From: Phycisphaerales bacterium
Lineage (GTDB): Bacteria; Planctomycetota; Phycisphaerae; Phycisphaerales; SM1A02
Length of the DNA: 64,000 bases
Direction of reading: 5' to 3'
NCBI GenBank assembly: GCA_029260575.1
Contig: JAJDDB010000032.1
Coordinates: 117,958 to 181,957 of the forward strand
Shown here: in pieces, positions 36,325-46,200 of the stretch
Layout of the letters: each line of letters opens with the position of its first letter
Numbering within the stretch: the first letter of the stretch is position 1
Made by a program: the position numbers and the translations under genes
The notes under the pieces: generated by a model
Databases searched by the model: none
Seen by the model: only the letters and a program-made list of their open reading frames with translations
What the model was told of the DNA's origin: nothing

Positions 36325-37620
36325 ATGCCCACGTTTACCTATGAAGCTTTGAATTCGGCTGGCAAACCCCAGAAAGGGTCAATCGAAGCCAGCACGAGTG
36401 AAGAAGCTATTCAGCAGATCAAGGGCCAGGGATATTTCCCGACTTCGGTCCGCGAGCAGAAGATCAAGGGCCAGGCAGGTCCGCGTGGTGATGGCGCCAA
36501 GACGAAGAAGAAAAAGAAAGGCGGCGGCATCAATATCAGCATCGGCAAGGTGTCGCAGAAGAGACTGACACTGTTTACGCGCCAACTCTCGACACTTCAG
36601 GACGCAGGCCTTCCGCTGCTTCGGTCGATTCAGATTCTCGAAGCCCAGCAGAAGCCGGGCAAGCTGAAGTCCATCCTCGGCGGCGTCGCAGAAGACGTCG
36701 AAGGCGGCGGCACGTTGTCCGACTCGATGGCCAAGCACCCCAAGGCGTTTGATCGGCTGTATTGCAAGATGGTCAACGCAGGTGAAATCGGCGGTGTGCT
36801 TGATGTCATCCTGCAGCGTCTGGCAAACTTCATGGAAAAATCCCAGCGCCTTCGCCGTCGCATCATCGGCGCGATGATCTATCCATCGGTCGTCATTCTC
36901 ATTGCGGTGCTGATCGTCACGGGCATCATGGTGTTCGTCATTCCGAAGTTCCGAGAAATCTTCGACGACTTCGAAGTCGAACTGCCGGGCCTGACGTTGT
37001 GGCTGATCGATGCGAGCATGTGGGTGGCCGGCGAAGCTTCGGAAGACCAGATCATTCCCGGGTGGGTGTGGATTCTGGCTTCGCCGATACTGATTTTCCT
37101 GTTCCTCAAGCTGGTGCGCAAGACCGGCCCCGGGCGCGCGGCGACAGACATCGTGCGCAATCGCATTCCGGTGCTCGGCGGTTTGATTCGCAAAACCGCA
37201 ATCGCGAGGTTTACCCGAACGCTCGGCACGCTGATTTCAGCAGGTGTGCCGATTCTCGAAGCGATCATGATTACCCGCGACACTTCGGGCAACTATGTCT
37301 ATGAAAAAGCGCTGACGCAGGTACACGATTCCATCCGCGAGGGTGAAACCTTTGCCACGCCGCTACGCGAGTCGAAAGTCTGTGATGCGCTGGTGGTGAA
37401 CATGATTGATGTCGGCGAAGAGACTGGCGACCTGGACACCATGCTCATGAAGATTGCGGACAACTACGACGAGGAAGTCGACGTTGCGGTGCAGTCGCTG
37501 CTCAGCCTGCTCGAACCGTTGCTGGTGGTCGTGCTTGGCACGGTGGTCGGCACCATTGTGCTCGCGCTGTTTCTTCCGCTTGTCAAGATGATCGAATCGG
37601 TCTCCGGCGGGTCGCTGTGA
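36325..37620 (+). CDS. gspF: GspF/PilC inner-membrane platform protein
   Basis: A 431-residue protein with the N-terminal TYEALNSAGKPQKGSIEAST, a short Lys-rich insert (KTKKKKKGGG, about residues 57-66), and two T2SSF domains, each with QLSTLQDAGLPLLRSIQIL or RFTRTLGTLISAGVPILEAI wording and adjacent membrane helices (VVILIAVLIVTGIMVFVI, ILASPILIFLFL and the C-terminal LLVVVLGTVVGTIVLALFLP). It anchors the pseudopilus ATPase in the inner membrane. GGAG 9 bases upstream of the ATG supports the start. Followed by the pseudopilin genes. Confidence 0.95.
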   Translation: MPTFTYEALNSAGKPQKGSIEASTSEEAIQQIKGQGYFPTSVREQKIKGQAGPRGDGAKTKKKKKGGGINISIGKVSQKRLTLFTRQLSTLQDAGLPLLRSIQILEAQQKPGKLKSILGGVAEDVEGGGTLSDSMAKHPKAFDRLYCKMVNAGEIGGVLDVILQRLANFMEKSQRLRRRIIGAMIYPSVVILIAVLIVTGIMVFVIPKFREIFDDFEVELPGLTLWLIDASMWVAGEASEDQIIPGWVWILASPILIFLFLKLVRKTGPGRAATDIVRNRIPVLGGLIRKTAIARFTRTLGTLISAGVPILEAIMITRDTSGNYVYEKALTQVHDSIREGETFATPLRESKVCDALVVNMIDVGEETGDLDTMLMKIADNYDEEVDVAVQSLLSLLEPLLVVVLGTVVGTIVLALFLPLVKMIESVSGGSL

Positions 37621-37650
37621 TTCGCCCGAACCACAGGATGTGATGTGAGA

Positions 37651-38685
37651 ATGTCTATGAACCGGATTCGACAGCACAACCAAAACGCTCAAACACCGTC
37701 AGAGCGGCGCGGCTTTACCGTGATCGAACTGCTGGTCGTCGTCGCGATCATCATCCTGCTGCTGAGCATTCTGGCTGTTGCGGTCAACCGGGTTGTGCTC
37801 GGCGCGCAATCCGCAAACACTACGGCGCTGATGTCATCGATCACCCAAGGGTTGGCGAAATTTGAGGGTGACCACGGGTATCTGCCGCCGGTGCTCAATG
37901 ACGATCGGGGCGTTCGATTTTCGTTTGCCACAGGCGATCGTGACAACGGCCCTGACCCCACGGACTCGAGCTATCGCGATGATGTGCAGGACTGGTATTC
38001 CATAACAACGCTTGCGGAGTATCTGATCGGATGGGATCATGGTTGTCGTGATGGCTATGGTGAGACATCAGCTAACAACCAGTTTGACGGTGAGATTCCG
38101 CTCACTGGAATCCGGTCACCCGGTGCAGATGGTGTATGGGGTGCGACATATTACGGATCACAAGATGGATCGATCGAGGCGAGAGAAGCGCATCTGTGTA
38201 CAGATGTTATTCAGGGCAAACGCTTCGGGCCGTACCTCGAACTCAAAGATAAACAGTTGCTTGGCGGGATTGATCCCAATGGCAACATCGTCTTCGCTGA
38301 TGAAGATTCCAGTTTCAATTCCTACGCCAAGGTTATTGTCGACTATTGGGGAACGCCGCTGCGGTATTACCGTCCGGCATACCCCGCTGGGCAGTTGAAG
38401 CACAACTACAACCGCATTGAATCGACAAACGCCGACGGTCACACTGTTCCGTTGCCGTCGCTTTCGGATGTCTTTGTGTTGCGACCATCCAATGTCAATG
38501 TCAGTGGTGCGATCAACGGTCTGAATGACGCATCGTCCAACGGTGGCGATCCGACATCCGTGCGATCGCTGCTGGCTGCGAAGTTTGCAATATTTTCTGC
38601 CGGTGCAGATGTCACGCTGAATCAATTGATTCGAGTTGATGAAGAGGAATTCAACCGCGACAACATCGTGGAGGTGGGGCCGTGA
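37651..38685 (+). CDS. major pseudopilin-like protein (GspG position)
   Basis: A 344-residue prepilin. The type III signal is basic, then RGFTVIELLVVVAIIILLLS, with Gly before the cleavage site and Glu at +5. It holds the GspG position directly after gspF, but is more than twice the usual GspG length (about 140) with long inserts after the helix. The C-terminal part has no clear calcium site. The next gene starts inside its stop (ATGA). Start ATG 37651 chosen; 37657 is possible. Forms or caps the periplasmic pseudopilus, by family. Confidence 0.85.
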   Translation: MSMNRIRQHNQNAQTPSERRGFTVIELLVVVAIIILLLSILAVAVNRVVLGAQSANTTALMSSITQGLAKFEGDHGYLPPVLNDDRGVRFSFATGDRDNGPDPTDSSYRDDVQDWYSITTLAEYLIGWDHGCRDGYGETSANNQFDGEIPLTGIRSPGADGVWGATYYGSQDGSIEAREAHLCTDVIQGKRFGPYLELKDKQLLGGIDPNGNIVFADEDSSFNSYAKVIVDYWGTPLRYYRPAYPAGQLKHNYNRIESTNADGHTVPLPSLSDVFVLRPSNVNVSGAINGLNDASSNGGDPTSVRSLLAAKFAIFSAGADVTLNQLIRVDEEEFNRDNIVEVGP

Positions 38686-39491
38686 TGCACGTGCGTTCAG
38701 CAATCCGACGGAACCCGCCCCTGCGTCTTGGTAGAGGCGGGTCGAATCGCGCCCGCCGCGCGTTCACTCTCCTTGAGGTGATCGTCGTCATCGGCATCGT
38801 TCTGTTGCTGACGGCGCTGACAGTGACTGTCGCAACCGGCGTGCTCAGCAAATCTGAAGTGCGCTCGACTGAAAACGTCCTGCAACTGCTTGATCTGTCA
38901 ATGAGCGAGTGGCAGGGCGATGCCGAGCGGCAGATCAGCTGGGGTGTGGATGGTCTGCCTTTTGGCGCAAAGTACGACATCAATCCGCGCACGACGCTGC
39001 AGGAAACGAATCCTGATGATGAAACGATGCTGCAGATCGTGCTTGAAGAATTGCGCGACAATCCATCCTCCAACGACATCCTCCGGCAGATTGATCCCGA
39101 ATTCATGCGCACTGTCGATGTGGATGGCGAACAACTAGTTGAAGTGCTCGATGCATGGGCAAAGCCGCTGTATGTGATTCACCCCGGCCGAGTTTCCGAG
39201 CCGCGAACCTTCGGCAGCGACGCAGTATTCGACTCCGATGAAGACGGCACTGTTCGTGTGAGTCACAACAGCATCGATCCGAATAAATCACACCCGCTCG
39301 TCAACGCACCTGAGATTGCATGGGAAGCCATTCTCGGTGTGGCCAAGAGCCGGCGAATCTGTTTCGTCTCCGCAGGTCCGGATGGCGAGTTCGGAAACCT
39401 CAGCGCTGATCCGAACGGCTCAGCAAGCGAGCAGCGCGAGTTCGAAGCCACACTCGACAACATTTATTCCTACCCGGTGGGCAAACCATGA
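38685..39491 (+). CDS. prepilin-like protein (first GspH position)
   Basis: A 268-residue prepilin: a basic lead (RRNPPLRLGRGGSNRARR), then AFTLLEVIVVIGIVLLLTAL with Ala before the cleavage site and Glu at +5. The rest is a soluble domain of about 210 residues with no recognised motif. ATG overlaps the stop of the preceding gene, and the next gene overlaps its stop by 4 bases, so the block is translationally coupled. Assigned by order and by signal only. Confidence 0.82.
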   Translation: MHVRSAIRRNPPLRLGRGGSNRARRAFTLLEVIVVIGIVLLLTALTVTVATGVLSKSEVRSTENVLQLLDLSMSEWQGDAERQISWGVDGLPFGAKYDINPRTTLQETNPDDETMLQIVLEELRDNPSSNDILRQIDPEFMRTVDVDGEQLVEVLDAWAKPLYVIHPGRVSEPRTFGSDAVFDSDEDGTVRVSHNSIDPNKSHPLVNAPEIAWEAILGVAKSRRICFVSAGPDGEFGNLSADPNGSASEQREFEATLDNIYSYPVGKP

Positions 39492-40423
39492 TGCGCGCAA
39501 TACGAACCCACCAACCTGAATCGGATCAGCGCGCGTTCACGCTCATTGAACTGCTGGTGTCGATGGCGATCATTGCGATCATTGCAGCGGTGACTGTGAT
39601 TGGCGTGCGCACTGTCGCAGAGGATGCCAAGATTTCTTCCGCCAAGAACACGATCGCAGCAGTTCTGGACAACGCCCGCGGATTGGCAATGAAGGAAAAC
39701 ACCGTTGTGATGGTGGTGTTCCGTGCAAAGTTCATCAACGATCGCACGCAGGTTGTCGAAGCGGTCACTGCCAAATACAGCGGCGCGTCGTATGTCAATG
39801 GCGGCCTACTCGGCTCCGGCCTCGTCGATCGATTCCTGCCCATTGAAACGGTTGCTGCACGTGAGCTGCCCAAAGGTATTGCAGTGGCAGGTCCGCATTA
39901 CGACACGAACCGCAACGATCTGTGGGTTGCAAGTTCAAATCTCATCTTCAATCGCACCGGCGAAATGGCCGGAGCAATCCTTGCGGTCATGTTCGGACCC
40001 GATGGCACCATGATTCGAGACAATCCGCGCACAGATGCGGTGCAGTCGTGGGTCGATTTCAATGCACGCAGTGATTTCTCGCAGTACGGCGCTGTGCGCC
40101 AGCGGCGCAACGGCTCGGACTTCTGGCCGGAGGATACGATCCTCAATGATGCCGCGTTCGTCACCTGCGACATGGGCATCGACGTTCATCCGACGCAAGG
40201 CGGCAACATTACCCAATACTTCTGTCACTTCAATGAAGATGATGAACCGTACGTCATTCCCGTGCCGTTCCTTGCAGTGTTCAACGAAGACGAGGTGCGC
40301 GAGCTGTACGACACTTCCGGCTGGAACGTCGGCGTCGATAAGCTTGAAGATCTCAGCGACTATCTCAATACCAACGCCGATCCAATCTACTTCAATCGGT
40401 ACACCGGGGTGGTGATGAAATGA
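39488..40423 (+). CDS. prepilin-like protein (GspH-type)
   Basis: A 311-residue prepilin with signal QRAFTLIELLVSMAIIAIIA (Ala at -1, Glu at +5), followed by the GspH-like segment SAKNTIAAVLDNARGLAMKE and VVMVVFRAKF, the beta-strand region of minor pseudopilins. Longer than typical GspH (about 170). ATGATG start overlaps the preceding stop; its own stop overlaps the next start. Confidence 0.85.
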   Translation: MMRAIRTHQPESDQRAFTLIELLVSMAIIAIIAAVTVIGVRTVAEDAKISSAKNTIAAVLDNARGLAMKENTVVMVVFRAKFINDRTQVVEAVTAKYSGASYVNGGLLGSGLVDRFLPIETVAARELPKGIAVAGPHYDTNRNDLWVASSNLIFNRTGEMAGAILAVMFGPDGTMIRDNPRTDAVQSWVDFNARSDFSQYGAVRQRRNGSDFWPEDTILNDAAFVTCDMGIDVHPTQGGNITQYFCHFNEDDEPYVIPVPFLAVFNEDEVRELYDTSGWNVGVDKLEDLSDYLNTNADPIYFNRYTGVVMK

Positions 40424-41637
40424 CACATCGCAAGAGACAAACCGCCGCCTTCTCACTCATCGAAGTGCTGCTGGCGATCATCATCCTCGGCATCGGCATC
40501 ATTGGGATCGCTGCGCTGTTCCCCGCGGGCATCATTCAGCAACAGCGCAGTGCTGATGACATCATGGGGCCGATCGTTGCCAACAACGCAATGGCGGTGC
40601 TTCGATCCAAACTCAACCAGGAAGATTTCGGGTCTTTTGAAGACTTCCCAATAGCATTCAGCTACGCACCGGAATTTGAATTCCAATTCGGGCCGTCTGG
40701 GAATCCGCTTTACCTTTACGGCGATTGGCTGTGGCGGCGTCCGGGTGTGATGTATGAAGACGACCTCGCAACAGCGACTCGCGATGAAAAGGGCGCGATC
40801 GATGTGTTTTCCGGAGATAGCAGCTTCGGCCCGGTCGCAAGTGCGAACGACATTTTTCTTCCGTTCAACCCGCGAAAATGGTTCGACCCGTTTACGAATG
40901 AACCGATTGCCCCGAGATTTGTCTTCACCCGCACAGAGCGCATGTACCCGCAGGGTGACAATGTTCGTGGCGAGGGCATTATTGAGAACGGCCGGTATTA
41001 CTGGGACTGCATGTTCCGCAGATTTCAGGGGCGCATTCTCGTTGCGATTTTCGTGTATCGCGTAACCACGCCGCCGGGTGAGTCATATGTGTATTCGGTG
41101 GCGCAGCACCCCGATCCTGCTGTGACAGTTCCAGTCATCCCGTACCGCAGGGCGCTTGTCGATGTGACCAACGCAATGCCCTGGCCGGAAGCGCTCGATG
41201 CTGCGGAACACTCTGTAACGGTTGGCGATTACGAGCCGTACGAGATACCTGAGACCGATCCGGAGACAGGCGGTGTGCATTCCGCACTCGGCAGCGACGG
41301 CACGACAAACTTTGATGACAACTGGCAGGCGACCGGACAATGGTTCATCGATCAGAACAACAATCTGCATCGTGTTCTGGCCGGCCGCGACAAGGAACCA
41401 GATGATCCGGTCAAGCTGGTGCGCCCGATTCCCGCGTTACCCGGCCCCAACGGATTCAGCGGACTCTCTGCGTATTTCTACGATCGCATTCCTGGCAGCG
41501 GGTTCGTCGGCGCAGAGAACATCGTCACCAACATCTGGTACATCCCGACCGTCGTTGATGTTGATATCGATGACGATGGGAATGTTGATACGCCGATCCG
41601 CCTCACGCCGGTCTTCATCATGGTGGAGGAATTATGA
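40420..41637 (+). CDS. prepilin-like protein (GspI/PilV-type)
   Basis: A 405-residue prepilin: TAAFSLIEVLLAIIILGIGI then IGIAALFPAGIIQQQ, the helix wording seen in GspI/PilV proteins of planctomycetes. Ala precedes the cleavage site and Glu is at +5. GspI is normally about 120 residues, so the soluble part is enlarged here. 4-bp overlaps on both sides. By family it is part of the tip complex that primes pseudopilus assembly. Confidence 0.85.
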   Translation: MTHRKRQTAAFSLIEVLLAIIILGIGIIGIAALFPAGIIQQQRSADDIMGPIVANNAMAVLRSKLNQEDFGSFEDFPIAFSYAPEFEFQFGPSGNPLYLYGDWLWRRPGVMYEDDLATATRDEKGAIDVFSGDSSFGPVASANDIFLPFNPRKWFDPFTNEPIAPRFVFTRTERMYPQGDNVRGEGIIENGRYYWDCMFRRFQGRILVAIFVYRVTTPPGESYVYSVAQHPDPAVTVPVIPYRRALVDVTNAMPWPEALDAAEHSVTVGDYEPYEIPETDPETGGVHSALGSDGTTNFDDNWQATGQWFIDQNNNLHRVLAGRDKEPDDPVKLVRPIPALPGPNGFSGLSAYFYDRIPGSGFVGAENIVTNIWYIPTVVDVDIDDDGNVDTPIRLTPVFIMVEEL

Positions 41638-43217
41638 TGCATGAGTCCTACGCACATGTTTCTTCTGTGATTTTGAAGCCGCCTCTGAGGGGTCTTCAAC
41701 GGAGGGGCGCGTGTACTACCAGCGCAAATGCTCCACGCGCGTTCACGCTCACAGAATTGCTCATTGCGGTTGCCATCCTCGTGATCGTCATACTTGCCTC
41801 TGCTCGTATCTTCGGCACCGCAAGCAAAATCACGGGTATCGGTCAGGCGACTACCGATGTCATGACCGAAGCCTCGGTCATCGAACGCCAGATTCGCAGC
41901 GACCTCAGTAAGCTTTCGCACGAAGGCATTTTTGCCATTCGATGCGTGTCAGTGCGCAATGATGTGAACGGCAATGCGTTACTGAATCCAGAGCTTGAAC
42001 CGGACGCACTCATTCGTGCCGATCAACTTGTGTTCTTTGCTAACGGCGTGGAGAGCGCGCAGAGTTCACGGCAAGGCCGCAATCGTAACAACAAGGGACA
42101 GTCCACTTCTGCATTTGTGTACTACGGCCACGCGTTTCAGCTTCCCGACGCCCGGCCGTATGATGCTGACGGCGTTTTCGACGGCGATTCCTTCGACGCA
42201 GCACCAAACGTCACCGTCTTCCCGTGGTCGACAGGCAGCATTGCCATGGTGCGCACCAAATTCGACACGGTCGGCAGTAACGGAAACGGAACTGATACAT
42301 TCTCGCGCAGCAATGCCGGTACTCATCCAATCCAGCAGCCGGGCGCTCGGCAGTGGCTGCTGGCCCGGCAGACCGCCATTCTCGGCGATGATGATTCCAC
42401 CGAGGACAATCGCAACAGCAAGACTGTCTACCTGGGTCAGACGACTGCGGCGCGATCGATCTTCCTGAATGATCCGATCAGTGGTTTCAGCCCACAACTT
42501 CGTGATGGTCGTGTGGAAGCTGCTGCGACGGAACTTCCGGAAGTGCGCACGCGCATTCTGAATGCTGCCAACACATGGGATTGGGAGGCCCAGCGTCAGC
42601 GCATTCTCGATCAACTGGTGTATTATCCCAGGGCGGAGCGCACCGCGCCCAGTATGCACCGTGTGGATCAAGCGCTGACCAACGCCGTCATCGCATCCGG
42701 GTGCAGTTCATTCAAGATTGACTGGACATACGACCTGGGCGTCGGCGAAGCATTCAACGCTGCAGGAACCGGATACATAGGAATTTCCAACTCCGGAACG
42801 GCAATACCATCCGCTGCGTACGAACCTGCCGGTGAAATCCGATGGTTCGGATACCCCGATGCACGTCGCGGCGTCTTCCCGTTCGGATTCACAAACTGGC
42901 CCGATGGCTGGGACGGTCGCTCAGACGGCTCTGACGCAGGGAACCCGGGAACCATCTGGGTTGACAACATTGAACAGTTCGTCAGCGGCACCAGCGTGGA
43001 GCAATACAACTATGTCTTCGGCTTCAATCAGACGCGACCGTTCGAGCACCCGATGAGTGGGTTACCGGATGAGAGCTTCGGCATTCCGGATATCGATGCC
43101 GGGTTTACGCCGTGGCCGAGCGCGCTGCGCATAACCATGACGCTGCATGATCCCGGGGCCAAGCTCGAAGGCGGACGCGAGTTTCAATTCATTGTTCGCC
43201 TGCCCAAGCGCCAGTAA
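41634..43217 (+). CDS. prepilin-like protein (GspJ-type)
   Basis: A 527-residue prepilin. The lead is long (about 36 residues), then RAFTLTELLIAVAILVIVIL with Ala at -1 and Glu at +5. The following ATTDVMTEASVIERQIRSDLSKL resembles the GspJ helix and first strand (MERDL-type motif). GspJ is usually about 200 residues. ATGATG start overlaps the preceding stop. GspK-like gene follows after 36 bases. Confidence 0.84.
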   Translation: MMHESYAHVSSVILKPPLRGLQRRGACTTSANAPRAFTLTELLIAVAILVIVILASARIFGTASKITGIGQATTDVMTEASVIERQIRSDLSKLSHEGIFAIRCVSVRNDVNGNALLNPELEPDALIRADQLVFFANGVESAQSSRQGRNRNNKGQSTSAFVYYGHAFQLPDARPYDADGVFDGDSFDAAPNVTVFPWSTGSIAMVRTKFDTVGSNGNGTDTFSRSNAGTHPIQQPGARQWLLARQTAILGDDDSTEDNRNSKTVYLGQTTAARSIFLNDPISGFSPQLRDGRVEAAATELPEVRTRILNAANTWDWEAQRQRILDQLVYYPRAERTAPSMHRVDQALTNAVIASGCSSFKIDWTYDLGVGEAFNAAGTGYIGISNSGTAIPSAAYEPAGEIRWFGYPDARRGVFPFGFTNWPDGWDGRSDGSDAGNPGTIWVDNIEQFVSGTSVEQYNYVFGFNQTRPFEHPMSGLPDESFGIPDIDAGFTPWPSALRITMTLHDPGAKLEGGREFQFIVRLPKRQ

Positions 43218-43253
43218 CGACGCCCGCATTGCACTTTGCAAGGAAGTGACGCC

Positions 43254-46200
43254 ATGTCACATATGATACGAGTTCGACAATCCAACACGCACCGCCGCGG
43301 CAACAGCATTGTGCTGGTATCAGCACTGCTGGTGATGCTGGTCATCATCGCAACGGCATATGTCACGCGCACCAATGCCGGCCGGGTCACTGCCAAGGCT
43401 GTGCAGACCGCTGAATCGCGCGATGCCAATGCTGATACTGTTGCAAAGATGCTTGCGCAGATTCCGGCTGATGCACTGTTCGTGCGTCCACTGGATCCGA
43501 CAGTTTTCGGATTCAATCCGACTGTCCCAGCCGATTCAAACGCGGGTCGGCTTCCGGCACAGACGTATCCAATACTGTTTGGTGCTGAAGCGCGCCGACT
43601 CAACTTCGATCTGAATTATCCGTACAACCATGTTCCGAACCACGATATCCCGTTCACCAATTGGCCGGACGGCCCTACGCTTGTCAACACCTACGGCTTG
43701 ACGCCGGCGAGCTGGCCCAAGGGGCCCGGCAACCCGTCCGGTTCGACGCTGCTGTCGTTCGTGCACGAAGGCAATCCGATCGGCAATCCGGGCTTTGGCG
43801 ATAACCGCTGGATGCGCGACCTGGAACCAATTCGCATCGACTCACGCGGCGTGGGAGATCTTGATGCGTTTTCTCATTGGCGACATCTTACGTATCTCGC
43901 CATGCCGACGAATCAATGGCGCGTCGTCCGCGATATCAGCGACATTACCAACGTGACCGGCGTGGGCGGCACGATCGAAGACCTGACAATCCCGGTTGAA
44001 CAATGGCCCGCCGATCCGAGCGATGCAGTGGACACCGTGTTCAGCAACAGTGCGCCCGCGAATATCATTTCTTCAAACACCCGATATTTCCCATTTTCGA
44101 TTGACGCGACGCACTTCGGGCGCTGGCAGACATGGTCGGCTTCGCTTGGCGACTACCAGTCAATGCTTTTTGGCTTACAGGGCCTCGGCGATGGAAGCTT
44201 CGCGCCGGGCAACTTCTACCGCCTGCGCGATCTAGATGCGAATGTCTCTGCAAATCGTTTCCTCTTTGGTGGTGTGCATCAGGACCGTCCGGAATCGGAG
44301 TTCGTGTTCGGCACCGCGCGCAATGAAGTAAGTCGATTCCTCGCCGATTCCGATGGTGATGGATACACCGATGCGTTCTGGCATCTCGTGCCGCTGCCGA
44401 TCAACAACGGCGTGCGCATGGTCGCTGCTGTTTCGATCATTCCCAACAACGCGATGATCAACGTCAACACATCGACACGGTTTCAGTACACCGATGATGT
44501 GACGTTGCTCAACGGCGGAAATCCCGGGTTCAATTCACGAACACGCGGACACGGTCCCGCTGATATCGCCCTTGTTGGCGGAACGATTTCTAATCTCGAT
44601 TTTGCGAACTGGAACGTCGGCTTCTACGACGATCCGTTGAATGACGGAGTCGGTGTAGTTGGTATCCCCAGCTTTGATTATTTCACAACCAACTGGCTTC
44701 GCCACGTTGATGATGTCGGGCTTCCGGGCGGCGCATTGACTCAACTGCAACGTCTGGATTACTGGCGTCGCGTCGGGCTGGATCCACTCAGCGCGAGTGC
44801 CGGGTCGTTCTATCGTCCGTTCTCGCTGGCTGACGATCTCGAATTGCGCATGTTTTATGGCAACAACTATGAGTGGGTTTTCAGCCAGTTCGAGCATTCC
44901 GTGCAGAATATGGGTGATGGATTTGTTCGGGCCGGGCCGTCGGGAATTTCCGAGTCCAATGAACTTGCCAACCAGTTAATCAATCGTGCGCTTGTTCGTG
45001 ATCCGCGCCACCGTATGACTATGTACAGCGCCGTGCGCAACGAAGAAATTCCGCACTGGCTGCAGTATCGCTGGTTCCGCGATGTCGACAATGACGGCTT
45101 TCTGAATATCAATGATGCTGCGTCGCTGCCGTTTGCGATTCAGCAGGACATCGCAAACTTCCCCGGCGACTTCAACAACATCGTCAACGCATTCTTCGCG
45201 CAGCAGCGCTTCAAACTCGACCTGCGCGAGCCGGTATTCAATACGGCCGGCGGTTTGTTTGAACCCGGACTCGGGCGTCTGACATTCCGCGAGCGTTTGC
45301 CGATCGCGCTGATGCACGCTCTTGATGATTGGCAGCCGCGCCAGGGTGCAGCGCAGCGTGAAGGCAATTCATACCACGGCTCATACTCCGTGTCGCTTAG
45401 CGGCGGAGCCGGCGCCAGTAATCCAAATTCAGAACTTGGTGAGACACAGCGCATGGCTGCATCACTTGCTGCGAACATGCTCGCAGCCCGCGATGACGAT
45501 TATCTGATTCATCTTTCAGATGATCCGACTACGCCTGATGTGGAAGGTCCGGTTCCGGTTTCCGAGGTGTCGCTGAATTCCGCTGATGTTGAACGTCAGT
45601 TCATCGGCGTGGAACCGCAGCCGTTTTTTGTCGAGGCGTATATCGGCCACATATACAAGGCAATACTTGTACCCGCAGGCGACTTTGAAGACCATCCCTA
45701 TCTCAACGCCGGAAACCATGTCGTCCTTCACGGCGATGGCAACAACAGTACGGTCGTCGTTGTACAGATTGCGAATCCGTTCGATGTGCCGATTGATCTC
45801 GGTGAATACAAGCTTTTCGTGTTTGGACAGGAATTTGATATTGGAGCCAACATGACTGTCAATGATCGGATTCTCCAACCTGCATCGCCCGAACAACCGA
45901 CCACTGCGATTTTCTACGCCATCGAGGACGACATCGGTACCGGCGGTCTGCCGAATCTGCGCAATAAGTGGATGGACTTTCTGGACATTGAAGCAACCGA
46001 TCTCACTCCGGACACCATCGTGCATCGCGTCATGTCATGGTCGACGGATCGTGATGAGTACGACACGTGGGCTGGCGATGTCGACATCCACGCATTCGAG
46101 TTGAAGCGGATTGTTGAAGATCCTGTGGGAAGTGGAACTTTTGTCGATGTGGTGCTCGATCGTTTTGAGCCCGGCACCGGGACACTTGCAAATACCAGCC

